The notes beneath the pieces are model-generated. The model was not told where the DNA came from. It made no database searches and was given only the letters and a program-made list of their open reading frames with translations. From the NCBI GenBank assembly GCA_028875225.1, contig JAPPFB010000025.1:28345-92344 (forward strand): a stretch of DNA of 64,000 bases, given 5' to 3'. Within the stretch, counting starts at the first letter, position 1. The number at the start of each line of letters is the position of its first letter. This stretch comes from Chloroflexota bacterium. GTDB taxonomy: Bacteria; Chloroflexota; Dehalococcoidia; Bin125. The position numbers and the translations under genes were made by a program. Positions 10,427 to 18,647 of this stretch are shown here, in pieces.

Positions 10427-10917
10427 AGGATCTCCAGCTTCTCTTCGATCGGCGTCATCAAGTGGTGGCAGAAGGCGATGGCGAGCGCGTCGGCGGCGTC
10501 GGCGGGTGCGTCGAGCTCGGTGAGACCGAGCCGCGCGATCAGGGCCTGCTTGACGGCCGGCTTGTCGGCGGAGCCGAGGCCGGCGACGGCTTCCTTGACC
10601 TGTCTGGGGGGATACTCGTGGACGGCGACGCCTGTGGCGGCGGCGGCGATCATGGCGGCGGCCTGAGCCTGTCCCAGCAAGACTGCGGTCTTGACATTCT
10701 TGTGGTTGAAGGGACGCTCGATGGCGACGGCGTCGGGGCGGTGGCGCTCGATCAGTTCCTTGACGCGCCAGTTGATGTTGTGGAGTCGTTCGGACAGCGG
10801 ACCGTCAGGAGGTCGGATGGCGCCCCAGCGCAGGCCGGCTGCGCCGTCGGGGGCGATCTCCAGCAGTCCCCAGCCGGTGGCGTTGAGGCCGGGGTCGATG
10901 CCGAGGATGCGGGTCAT
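10423..10917 (-). CDS. ruvC: Crossover junction endodeoxyribonuclease RuvC
   Basis: RuvC is the Holliday junction resolvase. At 164 residues it has the usual length, with the catalytic acidic residues visible in 'GIDPG' (Asp7), 'AIERPF' and the C-terminal 'DAADALAIA' segment. It starts at ATG 10917, lies 129 bp downstream of yebC and overlaps ruvA. The yebC-ruvC-ruvA order is the common one, except that ruvB is absent here. Confidence 0.95.
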   Translation of the reverse strand: MTRILGIDPGLNATGWGLLEIAPDGAAGLRWGAIRPPDGPLSERLHNINWRVKELIERHRPDAVAIERPFNHKNVKTAVLLGQAQAAAMIAAAATGVAVHEYPPRQVKEAVAGLGSADKPAVKQALIARLGLTELDAPADAADALAIAFCHHLMTPIEEKLEIL

Positions 10918-10987
10918 GGATCGAGTTTAGGGGTTGTTGACGGGCAAGCCTTGGTGCTCGTCTGTGCGCTCGTGGAAGTGCTTGGGC

Positions 10988-11043
10988 TGCCCCCCACTGC
11001 CTTCGGCATCTCCCCCCGCTTTGCGGGGGGAGAGGGGAAGGAG
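10988..11043. repeat. C-rich/G-rich palindromic repeat module
   Basis: This module shares 'actgccttcggcatctcccc' with the module at 9494 and ends in a 'cccccgctttgcggggg' hairpin. It lies between yebC and ruvC and may act as a transcription terminator or attenuator, although no U-tract follows. Confidence 0.75.
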
Positions 11044-11046
11044 GTT

Positions 11047-11793
11047 CTAGGCCTCGACGAGGGCGGCGTCGGGGAAGTCGGCGTTGGTGAAGACTCGCTG
11101 GACGTCGTCGAGGTCTTCGAGGGAGTCGATCAGGCGCATGAGCTTGCCGGCCTGGTCGGTGTCGACGGGGACGGTGTTGGTGGCGCGCATGACGACCTCG
11201 GCCGAGGCGATGGGCGCGCCGGCCTCTTCGACGGCTGAGCGGGCGGATTCCAGGTCGGCGGGCGCGGTGATGACTTCGACCAGGCCTTCCTCCACGTCGA
11301 CATCCTCCGCGCCTCCGTCGATTGCGGCGAGCATGATGTCGTCGGGGTCGAGCTGTTCGTCCACGTCGACGGCGATGACGCCCTTCTGCTCGAAGAGCCA
11401 GGCGACGGCGCCGGACTCGGCGATGCTGGTGCCGGCGCGGGTGAGCGCGGCGCGGACCTCGGAGACGGTGCGGTTGCGGTTGTCGGTGAGGGAATCGATC
11501 AGGAGCGCCGCGCCGCCGGGTCCGTAGGCCTCGTAGCGGATTTCCTCGAGCTGGGAGCCGTCGGCGCCGCCGGAGGCTCGGTCGATGGCGCGCTGGATGT
11601 TGGCGTTGGGCATGTTGGAGGCGCGGGCGCGCTCGACGGCGAGGCGGAGGGCGGAGTTTTCCTCGGGCTTGGGTCCACCGGAGCGAACGGCGACGGCGAT
11701 CTCACGTCCGAGTTTGGTGAAGAGCTGTCCGCGCTTGGCGTCGGTGACGCCTTTCTTGCGCTTGATCTGGGCCCATTTGGAATGACCGGCCAT
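11047..11793 (-). CDS. yebC: YebC/PmpR family protein
   Basis: The YebC family contains transcription regulators and, as later work showed, translation factors that help ribosomes through proline runs. The 248-residue protein has the characteristic 'MAGHSKWAQIKRKKG' start, the 'ARASNMPNANIQRAIDRASG' segment and full family length. The ATG at 11793 has an 'aggag' ribosome site 8 bases upstream. The C-terminus ends just before a palindromic repeat. Its function in this organism cannot be read from sequence. Confidence 0.93.
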   Translation of the reverse strand: MAGHSKWAQIKRKKGVTDAKRGQLFTKLGREIAVAVRSGGPKPEENSALRLAVERARASNMPNANIQRAIDRASGGADGSQLEEIRYEAYGPGGAALLIDSLTDNRNRTVSEVRAALTRAGTSIAESGAVAWLFEQKGVIAVDVDEQLDPDDIMLAAIDGGAEDVDVEEGLVEVITAPADLESARSAVEEAGAPIASAEVVMRATNTVPVDTDQAGKLMRLIDSLEDLDDVQRVFTNADFPDAALVEA

Positions 11794-11834
11794 GATCGAA
11801 CTCCTGTGCGATCACCTAGTTGAGTTCGGGACGC

Positions 11835-12623
11835 TCAGTCTATCGCGCCGTTGAGGAGCGCGTCGACGTCGCCGATGACGGAAGCGGCGTCGGCCAGTTT
11901 CTCGTGGAATGTCAGGTCGTTGTGCAGCGGCGTGACGGTGACCGCGCCCTCGATAATGGCGGCGACATCGGTGTCGGGCGCGACATCCGCGTCTGGGCGC
12001 AGGACGAGCTGTCGGTGGGTTGTGCCTTGCTCGTCGATGCGGTCGACGACTCTCGATGGGGAGACGTTGGCGACGGGGGTGACGCGGACGCCATTGAACT
12101 CGGAGAGCGGCAGATTGGGCGCGTTGACGTTGAGGAACTGGATCTGCCCGCTCTCGAGCAGTCGGCGGGCGATGCGGGCGGCGACGATCGCGGCGTCGGG
12201 GAGATGGTCGTCGTCGAATGACCACAACGACGCGGCGACGCTGGGCAGGTTTCTCAGGTAGCCCTGCATCGCGGCCATGACGGTGCCGGAATGGAGGATG
12301 TCGCGGCCGACGTTGGGTCCGGGATTGACGCCGGAGACGATCATGTCGATGTGCCGCGGGGCGAGATGTCGGATGCCGTGAAGGACGGCGTCGGTTGGAG
12401 TGCCGTTGACCTGGAAGGCGTCGACACCGTTGAGCTGGGAATGGGCGCGCTCGGCCTCGAGGTCCTGCCGGATCGTGAAAGCGGCGGACATGCCGGACTG
12501 GTTGAATGCGGGCGCGACGACCAGGACGTCGGCGAAGTCGAGGACGGCCCCGGCGAGATGCCAGAGACCGGGGGCTTCGATGCCGTCGTCGTTGGTGGCG
12601 AGGACGAGGGGCCGTTCGGTCAT
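11835..12623 (-). CDS. surE: 5'/3'-nucleotidase SurE
   Basis: SurE is a metal-dependent phosphatase of nucleoside monophosphates (and in some species short polyphosphate). The 262 residues carry the family metal and active-site motifs: 'LATNDDGIEAPG' at the N-terminus, 'NQSGMSAAFT' and 'VSGVNPGPNVG'. It starts at ATG 12623, 12 bp after the stop of the P1 peptidase gene, and yebC follows 41 bp after its stop, so all probably share one transcript. Confidence 0.93.
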   Translation of the reverse strand: MTERPLVLATNDDGIEAPGLWHLAGAVLDFADVLVVAPAFNQSGMSAAFTIRQDLEAERAHSQLNGVDAFQVNGTPTDAVLHGIRHLAPRHIDMIVSGVNPGPNVGRDILHSGTVMAAMQGYLRNLPSVAASLWSFDDDHLPDAAIVAARIARRLLESGQIQFLNVNAPNLPLSEFNGVRVTPVANVSPSRVVDRIDEQGTTHRQLVLRPDADVAPDTDVAAIIEGAVTVTPLHNDLTFHEKLADAASVIGDVDALLNGAID

Positions 12624-12635
12624 GGCGGGATCGTA

Positions 12636-13688
12636 TCAGCCGTCCGGACGGGCGGATGATTGCCAGTCGGCGGCTGATGGGATACCGGCCAGGGAGGTTG
12701 CCTCGCGGACGCTGCGCAGGGTGGCGGCGGCGACGGTTTCGGCGGCCATGGTTCCGGTGAGGGTGAGCATGGCGGGGATGCTGGTGACGTCGATCTCGCC
12801 AGTGGCGAGGGTGAAGATGGTGTCGCCGTCGCCGGGGGTGAAGACGGGGTCGATGGTGCGGGCGAGGCCGGCGGCGCCCATGATCGAGACACGTTTTGCG
12901 GTTCCTTTGTGCAGTCTGGCGTTGGTGGCGATGACGGCGAGCGTGGTGTTGGCGCCAGCCGAATCGCTGCTGAAGTTGGGGCGTGATTGCTGGAGCCGTT
13001 CGAATTCTGCGAGTGAACGGTTGAGCAGCGAATGGCTTGAGCGAGACATTGCGCCTGGCTGCTCGCCTCGTGATCCGGCGGCAAGTTGGCCGGTTGCGGG
13101 GTCGACGATGTCGCCGACGGAGTTGGTCGCGACCAGGGCGCCGACGATGAGGCCGGAGTCGTGGACCAGCGAGGCCGTACCGACGCCTCCCTTGAGCAGA
13201 GTATCCGGACGTCCGGACTTGGCGACGGTGCAGCCGGTGCCGACGCCGACGGAGCCTTGCTCGAGGGGTCCGGTGGACGCGGTGGAGGCGGCGACGTATC
13301 CGCTGTCTCCGTTGGGATGCACGGCGTTGCCGATCATGAGGTCGAAGACGACGGCGCCCATGGCCAGGGGTAGCGGATCCAGATCGGGCATGAGCGGCAG
13401 GCCGACTCCGGACTCCTTGAGGTAGCGGCGGACTCCTTCGGCGGCGTCGAGGCCGATGGTGCTGCCTCCGGTCAGGAGCACGGCGTGGATCTCCTGGATT
13501 GAGTTCTCGGCGACGGCGAGGTCGGTGTCGAGGGTGCCCGGGGCTCCGCCCGGTTGGAAGACGCCGGGCGTTGCGCCGGCGCGGGCGAGGACAACGGTGC
13601 AGCCGGTGGCGTTGTCGAGGTCGGTGTAATGGCCGGCCTCGATGCCGGGGACGTCGGTGATGGCGTCGTAGGGTCCGGGCTCAGTCAT
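12636..13688 (-). CDS. P1 family (DmpA-type) self-processing peptidase
   Basis: Members of this Ntn-fold family (DmpA, BapA) cleave themselves to expose an N-terminal nucleophile and act as aminopeptidases or amidases, often on D- or beta-peptides. Visible family marks are 'AITDVPGIEAGHYTD' at the N-terminus, 'LLTGGSTIGLDAAEGV', 'GTGCTVAK' and the probable processing site with nucleophilic Thr in 'GANTTLAVIATN'. The ORF track starts at 13751, but the ATG at 13688 (350 residues) starts directly before conserved sequence and overlaps the nitrilase stop by 8 bases, which I prefer. There is no signal peptide. The natural substrate is unknown. Confidence 0.88.
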   Translation of the reverse strand: MTEPGPYDAITDVPGIEAGHYTDLDNATGCTVVLARAGATPGVFQPGGAPGTLDTDLAVAENSIQEIHAVLLTGGSTIGLDAAEGVRRYLKESGVGLPLMPDLDPLPLAMGAVVFDLMIGNAVHPNGDSGYVAASTASTGPLEQGSVGVGTGCTVAKSGRPDTLLKGGVGTASLVHDSGLIVGALVATNSVGDIVDPATGQLAAGSRGEQPGAMSRSSHSLLNRSLAEFERLQQSRPNFSSDSAGANTTLAVIATNARLHKGTAKRVSIMGAAGLARTIDPVFTPGDGDTIFTLATGEIDVTSIPAMLTLTGTMAAETVAAATLRSVREATSLAGIPSAADWQSSARPDG

Positions 13689-14598
13689 CGACAACCAGTG
13701 GGGGTTTGGGCCGTTTGTCCCAGTGGAGCTGGAAGACATCGGGTCGGGCATAGTGTCCGGCGGAGTCGACCCAGCGCTTGGATTCGATGGTGTTCTCGAG
13801 GTCGATTTCGGCGTAGATGATCGTTTCCTGGTCGGTGACGGGCTCGACGAGATACTTGCCGCCGGGCGCGATGATCGCTGATCCGCCTGATGCGTGCCAG
13901 AAGGGTTCCTCGCCTAGCGGGGTGCCGGCGGGCAGCAGATCGGGCGACATCGTCTCGCGGGCGACGATGACGTAGCAGGCGTTCTCGTAGGCGAGATGGC
14001 GGGTGGCGGCGTCAATGACCGGGTGTAGTTGTTCCCAGCCGGGCCAGACCGAGGCGTGGACCTGGATGCCGAGGGTCGAGAGCGCGTAGCGTGCGGGCGC
14101 CATCTGGTGCTCGTAGCAGATCAGGCCGCCGAGGCGGCCGACTTCGGTGTCGTAGACATCGAGGTCGGAGCCGTCGCCGTAGCCCCAGATCAGCCGTTCA
14201 GTCAGGGTCGGCACGAGTTTGCGGTGCTTGCCGAGGAGCGAGCCGTCGGGGCCGATGTAGGCGAGCGTGTTGTAGATCGTGCCGGCGTGCGGTTCGCGCT
14301 CGTTGACTCCGATGACGACGTTCGCATTCGCCTCTGCGGCCGCCTGCGCAATGCGATCCCAATCAGGTCCGGGGATGGCGATGCTGTTCTCGAACGTGCG
14401 CTGGTAGAGAGCGGAGAAGGCCTGGCGATTGGTCGACTGCCCGTGGTAGTAGGGGTAGGACGGGATCCAGGTCTCGGGGAAGACGATCAGGCTGGCGCCC
14501 TCGCGAGCGGCTTCCTCAATGGCGGCGACGGCCCTGTCGATGCCATGTTCGAGCGTGAGTCCTGGTGCGCGTTGGACGGCGGCGGCGAGATAGGTCAT
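13681..14598 (-). CDS. Nitrilase family hydrolase (branch 1-like)
   Basis: The 305-residue protein belongs to the carbon-nitrogen hydrolases, with the catalytic triad Glu42 ('FPETW'), Lys127 ('HRKL') and Cys161 ('LICYEH'). The long motifs 'ETWIPSYPYY' and 'LTERLIWGYGDG' match true nitrilases, which convert nitriles to acids plus ammonia, more closely than amidases of the family. The usual Trp after the catalytic Cys is Tyr here. It overlaps the downstream peptidase gene by 8 bases and lies 24 bp after the SDR gene. The substrate cannot be predicted. Confidence 0.87.
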   Translation of the reverse strand: MTYLAAAVQRAPGLTLEHGIDRAVAAIEEAAREGASLIVFPETWIPSYPYYHGQSTNRQAFSALYQRTFENSIAIPGPDWDRIAQAAAEANANVVIGVNEREPHAGTIYNTLAYIGPDGSLLGKHRKLVPTLTERLIWGYGDGSDLDVYDTEVGRLGGLICYEHQMAPARYALSTLGIQVHASVWPGWEQLHPVIDAATRHLAYENACYVIVARETMSPDLLPAGTPLGEEPFWHASGGSAIIAPGGKYLVEPVTDQETIIYAEIDLENTIESKRWVDSAGHYARPDVFQLHWDKRPKPPLVVDD

Positions 14599-14622
14599 GC
14601 GTAGCTCTGTTTCAACGACGTG

Positions 14623-15411
14623 TCAGCGGGGATCGAGCGACCAGAGGCCGTAGCCGCCGGTAACGGGGACGACGGTTCCGGTGATGTAGCTGGCGGCGTC
14701 AGAGAGGAGGAACGCGACAGCGCCCGCGACCTCATCGTCTGCGCCGAGACGGCGCATGGCGGTGTGCGATTCGACGCGCTCGCGGTACCAGGCGGGCATG
14801 GGCTCGGTCAGGGGCGTGTCAATGAACGCGGGGGCGACGCAGTTGGCGCGGATCGGAGCCGTGAGCGAATGCGACCATTCGGCGGCGAGGGTCTTGGTCA
14901 TCGCCTCGACCGCAGCGCGGGTCATCGAGTAGGCGGCCTGTCTCGGCAGGCCGAACTCGGCGCCGACGCTCGAAATCGTAACGATTGATCCTCCGCGCTC
15001 GGCGTCGATCAGCCGGGCGGCGAAGTTGCGCGTCAGGAAGAACGTGCCGCGCTGGTTAATGTTCTGGATGTGGTCGTAGTCCTCGGCCGTGATTCGCTCG
15101 CCACGCTGGAGGATCGGCGAGATGCCGGCCACGTTGACGAGGCCGGTCAGCGGACCGATCGTGTCTTCCACGTCGTCGAGCAGCGAGTCGTGGTCCTCGA
15201 TCGCGGCGACGTCGGCGCGGAAGGCCCAGGCCTGGCCACCGTCGTCGCGGATTGCCTGGGCGACCTCCTCGACCTGGGCCACGGTTCGGGAGGTGATTGC
15301 GACCCTGGCACCCATCTGCGCAATCAGTTCGGCGGCGGCGCGGCCGATTCCGCGTCCTGCGCCGGAGACGAGGACGACCTGACCATCGAGATTGAACGGG
15401 GACTGGGACAT
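14623..15411 (-). CDS. Short-chain dehydrogenase/reductase with Arg in place of catalytic Lys
   Basis: This is a classical SDR of about 262 residues: cofactor motif 'GAGRGIG' near the N-terminus, 'NVAG', catalytic-Ser region 'TISSVG', and C-terminal 'GYGLW'. The catalytic Tyr161 is present, but the expected Tyr-x3-Lys reads 'YSMTR', so position 165 is Arg. Activity may therefore be altered. I chose ATG 15411, 10 bp after the upstream gene's stop, because the ORF's first 17 residues before it are not SDR-like and overlap that gene. The substrate is unknown. The neighbouring nitrilase and peptidase suggest small-molecule metabolism. Confidence 0.88.
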   Translation of the reverse strand: MSQSPFNLDGQVVLVSGAGRGIGRAAAELIAQMGARVAITSRTVAQVEEVAQAIRDDGGQAWAFRADVAAIEDHDSLLDDVEDTIGPLTGLVNVAGISPILQRGERITAEDYDHIQNINQRGTFFLTRNFAARLIDAERGGSIVTISSVGAEFGLPRQAAYSMTRAAVEAMTKTLAAEWSHSLTAPIRANCVAPAFIDTPLTEPMPAWYRERVESHTAMRRLGADDEVAGAVAFLLSDAASYITGTVVPVTGGYGLWSLDPR

Positions 15412-15421
15412 GTTCGCCGCC

Positions 15422-16330
15422 TTACCTCTGTCCTGACCTCTGACCTGGTTGGGGATCTTCAAGCGCGACGGTGTCGCGGACGTGAAGATACAACCAGATC
15501 AGGTCACGCGCGGCGGCAGTGATCTTGTCGATGGCGTCGATGAAGACTTCGAGTTGCGGCTCGTGGACAGCCAACGAGTGTGTGAGCAGGACCCGCCGGC
15601 GCTGATTGAGCACCACGAGCGCGACCTGGTCGGGGTTCATCGCACGCTCGGGCAACCAGTCCATTTTGTGAGTCAACGCGGTTGACTGCTTGAGTCCATC
15701 GGCCAGTTCGAGCAGGACGCCCTGGTCGACCTTCTGAACGCGCTCGATGCCATTGGAGATCGTCAAGACGGCCGCGGCAAACTGCCTCCATTCCTTTCGC
15801 GGAATATCCCCACGGGCAGCATCGACGTCGGCCAGGGTGGGTAGTTGCAGGTCGCGGAGGAGATCGTCGGCTGTGCGGCTGGCCGTCAGGATGCGGAAGG
15901 CGGCCACGGAAGGAGCGTTGAGTTCGAAGTTGGTGAACGTCGTCAGGAGCGGCTGCTCGTGTCGGCGGCGCAGGGCGACGTAGAGTGCCATGAGGTCCTG
16001 GGCGGCGTTGAGGTATTCCTCGACGATGCGCATGCCGATGACCTTGCGGTCGTCGGGATCGGCGAGGGCCTGGGCGCGGAACAGCGCTTCGGCGACCGTG
16101 CGGTGGGCCTTGGCTCCGAACTTGGCGTAGTTGTCGAGAAAGGCCATCTCGATCGCTTCAAGCGATCGATCCCAACAGGGCGCGCAGACCCTGGTGCGCG
16201 GATCGGACTGGGCCAGGTCGAACTCGTCGCCGCAGTCCTCGCAGTTGGCGATGGCGACGTCATGGGGTCGGTCGGAGTCGGCCTGGTAGGGCTGACGCGG
16301 ATACGGCTCAGAGGGTTGCTGCCGGCTCAT
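15422..16330 (-). CDS. Unrecognised protein with N-terminal zinc ribbon
   Basis: I do not recognise this 302-residue protein. Residues 1-28 are Pro/Gln-rich, and a C-x2-C/C-x2-C zinc ribbon follows (Cys30, 33, 49, 52). The rest looks mostly alpha-helical with regular charged/hydrophobic spacing and no membrane segment. Codon use matches neighbouring genes, so it is very likely a true gene. It is first in a run of closely spaced minus-strand genes (gap of 10 bp to the SDR), so it may be co-transcribed with the SDR and nitrilase. The start is ATG 16330 with a weak ribosome site. Confidence 0.75.
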   Translation of the reverse strand: MSRQQPSEPYPRQPYQADSDRPHDVAIANCEDCGDEFDLAQSDPRTRVCAPCWDRSLEAIEMAFLDNYAKFGAKAHRTVAEALFRAQALADPDDRKVIGMRIVEEYLNAAQDLMALYVALRRRHEQPLLTTFTNFELNAPSVAAFRILTASRTADDLLRDLQLPTLADVDAARGDIPRKEWRQFAAAVLTISNGIERVQKVDQGVLLELADGLKQSTALTHKMDWLPERAMNPDQVALVVLNQRRRVLLTHSLAVHEPQLEVFIDAIDKITAAARDLIWLYLHVRDTVALEDPQPGQRSGQR

Positions 16331-16381
16331 CTCGGCTTGAGGGTATCGCGCCGCAACTTGCGTGTTGAGACGTCGTCCAGC

Positions 16382-16771
16382 TCAGAGTCGGGTCAAGAGC
16401 ACAACCAACATGGCGCTCATCAGGCCGATTGCCGCAGAACCGCCGAGCGCGAACATCCACTTCAAGAGTTTCATTTCGGCCTTGAGCACCGCTACTTCTT
16501 GATGGAGCTGCGTGATTAGCTCCGTGTTTCTTGCAATCTCCTGGCGCAACTCCTTCCGGATCTCGAACATCTCATTGCGAAGCTCGCTTCGCAGATCACG
16601 CAGGTCGGCTTTGCTGGCCAGCGTAAGCGAGAGCCGATCAACGATTCGTTCCAGAGCGCTCCGCGATGCTCGTGCTTGAGCCGGAGAGATGTCCTCGTCC
16701 AGCAGGTCTTGCTCGTAGTCTGCGTAGGCGGACTCGGGAACCGGTGATTCATCTTGGGTCTCTGCGACCAT
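16382..16771 (-). CDS. Coiled-coil protein with C-terminal membrane anchor
   Basis: The 129-residue protein has an acidic N-terminus, a long heptad-type coiled coil (about residues 55-100, e.g. 'RDLRSELRNEMFEIRKEL') and one C-terminal hydrophobic helix ('ALGGSAAIGLMSAMLVVLL'). This layout resembles DUF1640/CCDC90-like tail-anchored coiled coils, but I cannot assign a function. The ORF track starts at a TTG (16780); ATG 16771 has a 'ggaaggttgagg' ribosome site and is preferred. It follows mutM by 24 bp. An N-terminal degenerate segment ('SPAQARASRSALERIV') suggests amphipathic helices. Confidence 0.7.
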   Translation of the reverse strand: MVAETQDESPVPESAYADYEQDLLDEDISPAQARASRSALERIVDRLSLTLASKADLRDLRSELRNEMFEIRKELRQEIARNTELITQLHQEVAVLKAEMKLLKWMFALGGSAAIGLMSAMLVVLLTRL

Positions 16772-16795
16772 GCGCCTCAACCTTCCGATACGAGT

Positions 16796-17659
16796 CTACC
16801 GTTTCGGGCGATTGGATGTCACCTTTCTCGTGCGTTGGCGGACCGGTTGGCACTTTGGGCAGAAGTGGGTGGCTCGTCCTCCAACGACGATGCGGCGGAT
16901 CGTCGCTCCGCAGTCGTCGCACGGTTCGCCGGTCCGGCGGAAAACGCGTACAAAGTACTGTTGCTCGCCTTCGGCGCCGTCGACGTCGGTGTAGTCGCGG
17001 AAGGATGCTCCGCCGTGGGCGACACCGTCCTGCAGTGTTCGTTGGATCGCGGCGTGAAGGGTGCGACGTTCGGAGGGCCGCAGTGAGCCGGCCGGGGCTT
17101 CGGGGTTGAGGCGGGAGAGGAAGAGCGCTTCGTCGGCGTAGATATTGCCGATGCCAGCGATGTTGCGCTGGTCGAGGAGTGCGGCTTTGATTGGTTGGTG
17201 GCGTCCCCGGAATGCGTGCCAAATGGCATCCAGCGTGAACTCATCGGATAGCGGCTCCGGACCCAATTTGGGCAGGGCCTCTTCCATGCGTTCGACGAGA
17301 TCGATGGTGCCGAACTTGCGCACGTCGACGAATCGCAATTGGTCGCCGTGGTCAAGGTCGAAGACCGCGCGTGTGAAGGGTTCGTCTTCGAATCCGCGCT
17401 GACGGAATCGCAATGAACCGGTCATGCGCAGGTGGACCACGACAACCTGGCCGTCATCGAGGTGGAGTCCGAGGTACTTTCCTCGCCGGTTGACCGTCGC
17501 GAAGGCCCGACCGGTCAGCAGCGCGTCGATTTCTGCAGCAGGGCGGCCTCGCAGCAGCCGTTCGGCGCCTGGCATGACGCGGAAGCCGAGAATGCGTCGT
17601 CCCCCGACCAACGGCTGCAACTGCCGACGGACGGTCTCGACCTCGGGCAGTTCCGGCAC
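16796..17659 (-). CDS. mutM: Formamidopyrimidine-DNA glycosylase (Fpg/MutM)
   Basis: MutM removes 8-oxoguanine and formamidopyrimidines and nicks the abasic site. The 287-residue protein has the essential N-terminal 'PELPEVET' (catalytic Pro and Glu after Met removal), the Lys in 'NRRGKYL', the helix-two-turn-helix 'GIGNIYADEALF' and a C-terminal zinc finger ('CDDCG...CPKC'). The start is GTG at 17659. It sits 9 bp after the DUF6159 gene and near polA, which would fill the repair gap, although polA has its own transcription unit separated by a repeat. Confidence 0.96.
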   Translation of the reverse strand: MPELPEVETVRRQLQPLVGGRRILGFRVMPGAERLLRGRPAAEIDALLTGRAFATVNRRGKYLGLHLDDGQVVVVHLRMTGSLRFRQRGFEDEPFTRAVFDLDHGDQLRFVDVRKFGTIDLVERMEEALPKLGPEPLSDEFTLDAIWHAFRGRHQPIKAALLDQRNIAGIGNIYADEALFLSRLNPEAPAGSLRPSERRTLHAAIQRTLQDGVAHGGASFRDYTDVDGAEGEQQYFVRVFRRTGEPCDDCGATIRRIVVGGRATHFCPKCQPVRQRTRKVTSNRPKR

Positions 17660-17668
17660 GAGTGAGGA

Positions 17669-18523
17669 TTATTCCCGGTGGGTGTAGGCGTCGGCAAGCA
17701 GTTGGCGGTCGAACCATTCGTTGCCCTTGCCTTCGGACACCCACTCGTAGAGCGCGGCCTTGAAGATTCCCTCCATCGCGGCGACCGAGGCCAGCGCGAT
17801 GCCGCCGAGGATGACGCCAACGATGATCGCCGCGACCGGGGCGATGAAGATCAGGACGACAACAGGGATTGCGACGATCAGGATGGCGAGCAGATAAATC
17901 AGGAAGAAGGAGAAACTTGCGGTCAGCTGCTCGCCCCAGGATCGCCGGAGCAAGCTGCCGGAGCGCCGAATTGCGCTGATCGGACCGACGCGTTCGACCG
18001 CGAGCACTGGGATCACGAAGAACGTGATGTAGGCCCAGGCGGTCTGCAACAAGGCCACGAGGATCATGGCGACGATTCGCATGACTCCCTGGCTGTTCTC
18101 GCGGGCCATGCTCTGCAGCGCCTGGAGAATGAGGCCCACTGTGCCGGTGATAATCGTCCAGCCGAGGATTGCGAGCCACATGCCGCGAACCGCGCGGATG
18201 CCGGACATCACGTTGGGGTCCCCGCCTTCGAGTCGCTCGCGGGCTGCCGCGACGAGTGCGGCGTTGAAGAAGATGACCATGTACAGACCGCCGAAGTAGG
18301 CGACCAGGGTGATGATCAGGTCGACGACATTGAACTCGGCGTCGGTTCCGCTTCCGAGACGGTCGAATGTGCCCGCGCCAGCGAAGACGCCGGCGGCGAT
18401 CACGCCGACGATGATCGCGCCGATCGTGCCCATGATCGGGAAGAAAATCAGTTCCCGATCCAGCTGGAGCACCTTCCACGAGAGTTTGGTGATCTGCCAG
18501 GTGTTGCCGATCGTGCGGAACAT
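17669..18523 (-). CDS. DUF6159 family membrane protein
   Basis: This 284-residue integral membrane protein has about six hydrophobic helices and the short polar N-terminus 'MFRTIGNTWQITK' that I associate with the uncharacterised DUF6159 family. The segment 'RRSGSLLRRSWGEQL' lies between helices 4 and 5. The function is unknown. ATG 18523 is preferred over the ORF start at 18547 because an 'aaagga' ribosome site lies 8 bases upstream. It is followed by mutM at 9 bp. Confidence 0.72.
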   Translation of the reverse strand: MFRTIGNTWQITKLSWKVLQLDRELIFFPIMGTIGAIIVGVIAAGVFAGAGTFDRLGSGTDAEFNVVDLIITLVAYFGGLYMVIFFNAALVAAARERLEGGDPNVMSGIRAVRGMWLAILGWTIITGTVGLILQALQSMARENSQGVMRIVAMILVALLQTAWAYITFFVIPVLAVERVGPISAIRRSGSLLRRSWGEQLTASFSFFLIYLLAILIVAIPVVVLIFIAPVAAIIVGVILGGIALASVAAMEGIFKAALYEWVSEGKGNEWFDRQLLADAYTHRE

Positions 18524-18548
18524 GGACAGGTCCTTTCGTTCTCCCATT

Positions 18549-18634
18549 CAGCTCCCGCTTCACGCGGGAACCCGCCTGCTGCGACGCTCCCGTGTTGGGG
18601 AAGGAGCGGGTTCCCGCCTGAAGCGGGAATTGGG
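18549..18634. repeat. Large imperfect palindrome ('cccgcttcacgcggg' family)
   Basis: Two inverted modules, 'ctcccgcttcacgcgggaac' and 'gttcccgcctgaagcgggaa', face each other across about 35 bp and could form a stem of roughly 25 bp. The palindrome separates polA from the DUF6159 gene. Similar modules lie at about 50470-50500 and 51226-51258. Confidence 0.75.
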
Positions 18635-18647
18635 ACTGTGGCCCTCC

